DNA from: Halictus rubicundus
Lineage: Eukaryota; Arthropoda; Insecta; Hymenoptera; Halictidae
Reading direction: 5' to 3'
Length of the DNA stretch: 64,000 bases
Assembly: GCF_050948215.1 (NCBI RefSeq)
Contig: NC_135150.1
Span: 16,161,943-16,225,942, forward strand
The position numbers and the translations under genes are program-made. Every line of letters begins with the position of its first letter. Position 1 is the first letter of the stretch. Below the pieces are notes generated by a model. It was not told the origin of the DNA. It saw only the letters and a list, made by a program, of their open reading frames with translations, and did no database searches. Of the stretch, positions 60,061-64,000 are shown in pieces.

Positions 60061-60528
60061 AGATTGCGAATTTGTATGCAACGTTGATAAGGGAAAGCTT
60101 TGTTACACCGCAGAAGAGTTTGTGTGCTCGATTGCCTGTTGTTGCTGGCAACACGATTACGAAGATCGGTGATGTAATCCGTGTACTCTAAAGTATACTT
60201 CGCGGCGACGACGTCACGTTTCCTGCAATCCTTTCACTAATCCCGGAGCGCGACAGAAAAATGCCCGGCAACGTTTCCATGAATGGAGCCGATCGTCGCC
60301 GAGCGTCGTTCGAACAAAAAGCAGCGCAGCGAGACGATCGGGCCGATTTGCATGAGCGCGCGTGCCGATCGTCTTGCTGAGCGGCTTAGGTACTTTCACC
60401 GTGAGTCAACTTGACTCATTCATTGCCATTCGCCGCGTGATTAACTCGGCAATCATTCGGTGACGTCAGACGATCGCGGAGGATTCCATCGCTACGGATC
60501 TTGATGTTTCTCCGCGTTGTTTTTTCTT

Positions 60529-60532
<4 letters not shown>
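60061..60532. other. Moderately GC-rich unannotated DNA
   Basis: No gene is recognised. The block at 60180-60480 is CpG-rich. Confidence 0.3.

Positions 60533-60584
<52 letters not shown>
60533..60584 (+). repeat. (TC)n microsatellite, about 52 bp
   Basis: About 26 uninterrupted TC units. Confidence 0.95.
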
Positions 60585-60585
<1 letters not shown>

Positions 60586-60790
60586 ACACGGACGAGACCC
60601 GTTTTTCTCACCTTGGTGACTAAACCGATGGCGAGAACGTTCATGCTATCCCTGTTCCAGCGTTGACGCATTCTATTGCATTTTTGACCTACTTCGGCAG
60701 TGAATTCGGCTTATTTGTCTGCCGGAAGTTTATGCGAATCGGTACCTTTTTATAGACAGATGCGTAAACATATGGGATATTATATTAGTG

Positions 60791-60984
60791 GATTGCGGAT
60801 TTTATGGATTCATGACAAAATTGAGTGGATGAAAATTAAAAACAGTAGGAAGACGAGAAGAACATAAAAATTTTATTATTCTCGACCTGTTCAAGTATTG
60901 AAGAAAGAAAGACTTTGCCCATTTGTTTCCTAGTACTTGCAAATGATGTAGGAAAATTTTTCTTTTGCATGAAGATCTGCAGAC
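60791..60984. mobile_element. MITE-B copy
   Basis: GATTGCGGATTTTATGGATT then CATGACAAAATTGAG at the left; TTGCATGAAGATCTGCAGAC before TA at the right. Length about 194 bp. Confidence 0.75.
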
Positions 60985-60993
60985 TAATTATTA

Positions 60994-61152
60994 GTTTGCG
61001 GATCTTTAGGCAAAATAAAAATTGCCTGCACGTGTTACAAGAAAAAGGATTTACGTGAAAATTGGTTTTTTAAAATAATTTTGATCGGTTGTAAATAATA
61101 TTTTGTGTTTTACCTATTCATTGTTGCCATAAATATATAAAATCTAGAATCT
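60994..61152. mobile_element. MITE-B copy, adjacent and opposite
   Basis: It starts only 10 bases after the previous copy with GTTTGCGGATCTTTAGGC and AAAATAAAAATTG. The right end (AAAATCTAGAATCTAG) is decayed. Confidence 0.5.
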
Positions 61153-61561
61153 AGTTATTATTAATATGTTATTTGTCTGGTCAAGCAGAATTGTTTATTA
61201 TATCATCGAAAATGAAGATGAATTCTTCAAAGTTCTACTGTGACGAACCCGACGTTCAATTTTATTTTAATTAGTATCGCTTTAATATATTCGAGGTGGC
61301 ATGATCCACTACTATGGGTCACTGGATGATGCTCTTGTTTACCGAAATGATCCACAGGTGGCTCTCACCCCTTGGTACTCGTACTTGACGACGTACCTCA
61401 TGATTGGATTACTATAATTCCCATTTTTTCCCCAGCGAGGAACCATATGTGTGACACTAATTAAGACTTTTAACATTGGTAAAGTAAACAAGGCTGACAA
61501 AATGCATTCCGGTAAAATGTAGAAAAACATATTCTATTGAAAGTCCCTGCTATACTAAATA

Positions 61562-61777
61562 GGGTAAGGGACTCGATTACTGTGGGCGTACCAATATTCC
61601 TATATTAATTATACCTATGTCTAAAACATAATAAATATTAAAATATATATATATATATATTAACTGATTTTAATGAAACAAATTTAATATATCTTTTTTA
61701 ATATTCATTATGCTTTAAAAATAAGTATAATTAATACAGGCTTGTTGATACCCCCACAGTAATTGGGTCCCTTACCC
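61562..61777. mobile_element. MITE-A copy, near-complete
   Basis: TA duplications flank GGGTAAGGGACTCGATTAC and GTAATTGGGTCCCTTACCC. The arms pair over about 90 bp. The centre carries a short (TA)n run at 61643-61660. Confidence 0.88.
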
Positions 61778-62713
61778 TAAGTGAAGATTGTTTCATTGGT
61801 AGTTTATGATGCTGCCGATCTAAATGAGAAATGTATAGATCGAACATTGTTAGTACAGTAAATGAATTAGTTCGTTCCTTTTACTTTTTGTTCAAAACCT
61901 GATCGCGTGGAGTAGTTTGCAAAAAGTGCCGTTAAAAATTGTCATTTCGAAAACAAACCATAAACCAGGACAACGCGTCATCAAAGGTACCGAAAAAGAT
62001 CTTAATTGGCTAACTGGATCACTTACAGCCGTCTGAAATGAATACCAATTAATGGGGGAAGGGGGGCAAGGGGGGCCGTGATCGCATTTGCGCCGCCTAA
62101 ATCGCGAAGGGTGAGCCTAATCTAGTAGCGACGAAATAAATTAGCATTGAAAGAGTACGGTTAGCTGGAGTGTTCCTTTTGTGGAGGGTAACTGGAATAG
62201 AATTCGTTGAATCATCGATGAAGTTTCGACGCGCCGTAATGTGTCCAATGGAAGTGAAAAGTAACAAAGAATGCTATCATAGAATCACAACTGTATTTAT
62301 TCATTTGTTCATTTATCAGTTAGACCGACGAGCCTGTACCAGTGCGGTTTTCGTTTGCGTTTTACCGTCATTGTACTTTTTATTAGTGCGTCACAAATGT
62401 TCGCGCCGCGATATAACTCTCAACTAAAACACAATAGAACATTCGATATAATTTTACTTCTATTCTTCTTTTAATCCAAGAACGCGTACATTCTTTGCAC
62501 TGGTCGAATTAATAATTCCCTTATGCCTGACAAGAATAGCATTTATTAGAACGCTATGCGAAATTGTACCCCAGAAATGTGAAAAAATTTTTTTCTTTTT
62601 CAATATTAACTTAACGATGAAAATTTCGAACGGCATCTACTAAATATGAATGTTATTAATTTCTTTTACATTAAAATCAAATTTTATTCTTCTGTTATCA
62701 ATAATATTATCTA

Positions 62714-62868
62714 TTATCGATTTCACGCATTCATGACAAAAGTGAAGAAAATGGGTTATTTTTAACCCATTAAGCCTATTAAGAAGAAAAGCAAAATTTT
62801 AAAATTATTTCACTCAAGTTTGTTGTAATTGAGGTAGAAAATTTTGATTTTGCATAACGATCCCCAAC
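62714..62868. mobile_element. MITE-B copy, decayed ends
   Basis: TTTCACGCATTCATGACAAA and TGAGGTAGAAAATTTTGATT followed by TTGCATAACGATCC keep the order and spacing of family blocks. The terminal GACTGCGG is lost. Confidence 0.6.
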
Positions 62869-63564
62869 TTAATTATCCAATATCTAAGCATCAGAGTAAA
62901 CTTATTACCTGATGTTTCCAGAAATTAAAAAAGAAGGAAGGAAGAAGAAACTTCGTTTGAAGCGCAGAATAACAAATAAGTTTAGAGTGTAATTTTTGAA
63001 AAAGCGAAGCGACAGAAGTGGTGGATCCTTAGGAAGAATATCGTCGTCGAAGCGGATAAAAAACGTGTGAAGAGTACTGAATCGATCTTACAGAGCAGTT
63101 CTGTAAAGATAACAGGGAAGGCCTGGGCGTGAAAAGAGACGATAAAGCCGCGGCAGGAGGACACCAGCTGGCCGGTTCCCATGTCTTCCATAAGTTTCGA
63201 CGAGTTTTTTGACGCGAGGGAACGCCCGGCGCTGGGTGTCCGTTAATTTCTCTTAATTAAGCTCAATCGAGGTTAATGCACCGCAGCTTGACCCTAGTTT
63301 ACCAAATCCAGCATAGGACGAAACGAGCCTATAGTCGCTTCATCGAAGATATGGTGTTCTACGATGTACCGGAGTAAATACCTATTTCGCTTATTCACCG
63401 TGACAATTAAGAGATATATCGACTTGATTCGCTTTCGACATGCTGCTCCCGAACGTCGAAGATTGCCGCAATTGCGTCTTCATTCAGGCGTTTGTTCGTT
63501 TCCAGTTTCTGGACAATTCGGAATTTTGGGAATTTTCAAATTGCATACATTGAACATTTATTTA

Positions 63565-63740
63565 ACTCCGTATGCTCTGTCGGAGTCATTCGTGACCCGT
63601 CGCGGTGGGGATTTCTATTTCGCTTTTTATTTTGAAATAAGAGAATCGCTATCCCCTCTTCTTCTCTTCTTCATCCGAAATATGACGACAGCCGGTCTCG
63701 TGCCGCCGCCTTATATCGAGAGAAAACTGTAGTGAAACAC
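63565..63740. mobile_element. PB2 partial copy, inverted
   Basis: CGGAGTCATTCGTGACCCGT then CGCGGTGGGGAT matches the reverse complement of the 40164 right end. GCCGCCTTATATCGAGAGAA matches the interior of the 40164 and 48120 copies. No TTAA end is preserved. Confidence 0.65.
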
Positions 63741-64000
63741 TTTTGAGACTTCTTGACAAAATTATTTTATTTCTGTTAGAACAATTTTTAGAATTTTGTT
63801 CTCTAAACATTCAGAAGTTATTTGTTTCTTATCAATTTCTCTAATATTTCTGCAAACTAAAGCAGAATTAATTAAAATCTGAATTTGGAAAAGATTATTA
63901 AAATGGAAAAGATTATTTATAAAATTAGATGATTATTGGTGTCCATAATTCGTCTTAATCATGGGATACCATAATTGTCTTTGACGCGAAAAACCCACAA

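Larger units (their letters stand above)
61780..64000. other. Right-edge gene-free DNA
   Basis: A G-rich stretch is at 62054-62076. MITE-B and PB2 remnants are listed separately. No exon is supported. Confidence 0.4.

Overview
The window is animal nuclear DNA, almost certainly from an insect and probably a hymenopteran (bee, wasp or ant). Every convincing gene is split by GT-AG introns, with AATAAA signals or TATA promoters where visible. The recognisable proteins are insect types: a sensory neuron membrane protein, a Moody-like GPCR and low-complexity valine/proline cuticle-type secreted proteins. Background DNA is AT-rich with patches of CpG-rich sequence, microsatellites and many short inverted-repeat transposon remnants. 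The species assignment is inference; I saw no diagnostic marker.

Layout. 1-9.4 kb is intergenic or far-upstream DNA with a GC-rich patch at the left edge, a broken mariner at 4.56-5.12 kb and microsatellites. 9.4-11.8 kb (+) holds the last four coding exons of a SETD3-type actin-histidine methyltransferase; the N-terminal half is not recognisable in the window, and one intron contains a long DNA hairpin. 14.7-16.3 kb (-) is an uninterrupted C2H2 zinc-finger gene of 526 codons. 18.6-20.8 kb (-) and 23.4-25.4 kb (+) are two divergently transcribed secreted Val/Pro-rich genes. They share an architecture: TATA box, five-codon first exon, and a dibasic KRG(I/L)L motif after the signal peptide. 27.3-28.9 kb has two small unrecognised ORFs, each followed by AATAAA.

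30.6-36.8 kb (+) is a complete eight-exon SNMP/CD36-family gene (528 codons). 37.8-44.0 kb (-) is a four-coding-exon Moody-like GPCR (574 codons) converging on it. The last 20 kb has no gene I can support; it is GC-rich islands in AT-rich DNA studded with MITEs.

Mobile DNA is the second theme. I separate six short inverted-repeat families present two or more times, plus single elements. MITE-A is a nearly perfect hairpin with ends GGGTAAGGGACC and TA target sites. MITE-B has ends GACTGCGGAT and TA sites. PB1 has ends CCCTTTGCACTCG and TTAA sites; PB2 is a second TTAA-site family. MITE-C has ends CAGTGTTTAC and MITE-D has pogo-like ends CAGTCAAACC. Four copies from four families sit in SNMP introns. 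The genes do not form one pathway: SNMP (odour/pheromone detection), Moody (glial barrier GPCR) and the cuticle-type proteins are simply neighbours.

Exon boundaries were joined by eye using reading-frame phase, GT/AG sites and remembered family sequences; no alignment or search was run.
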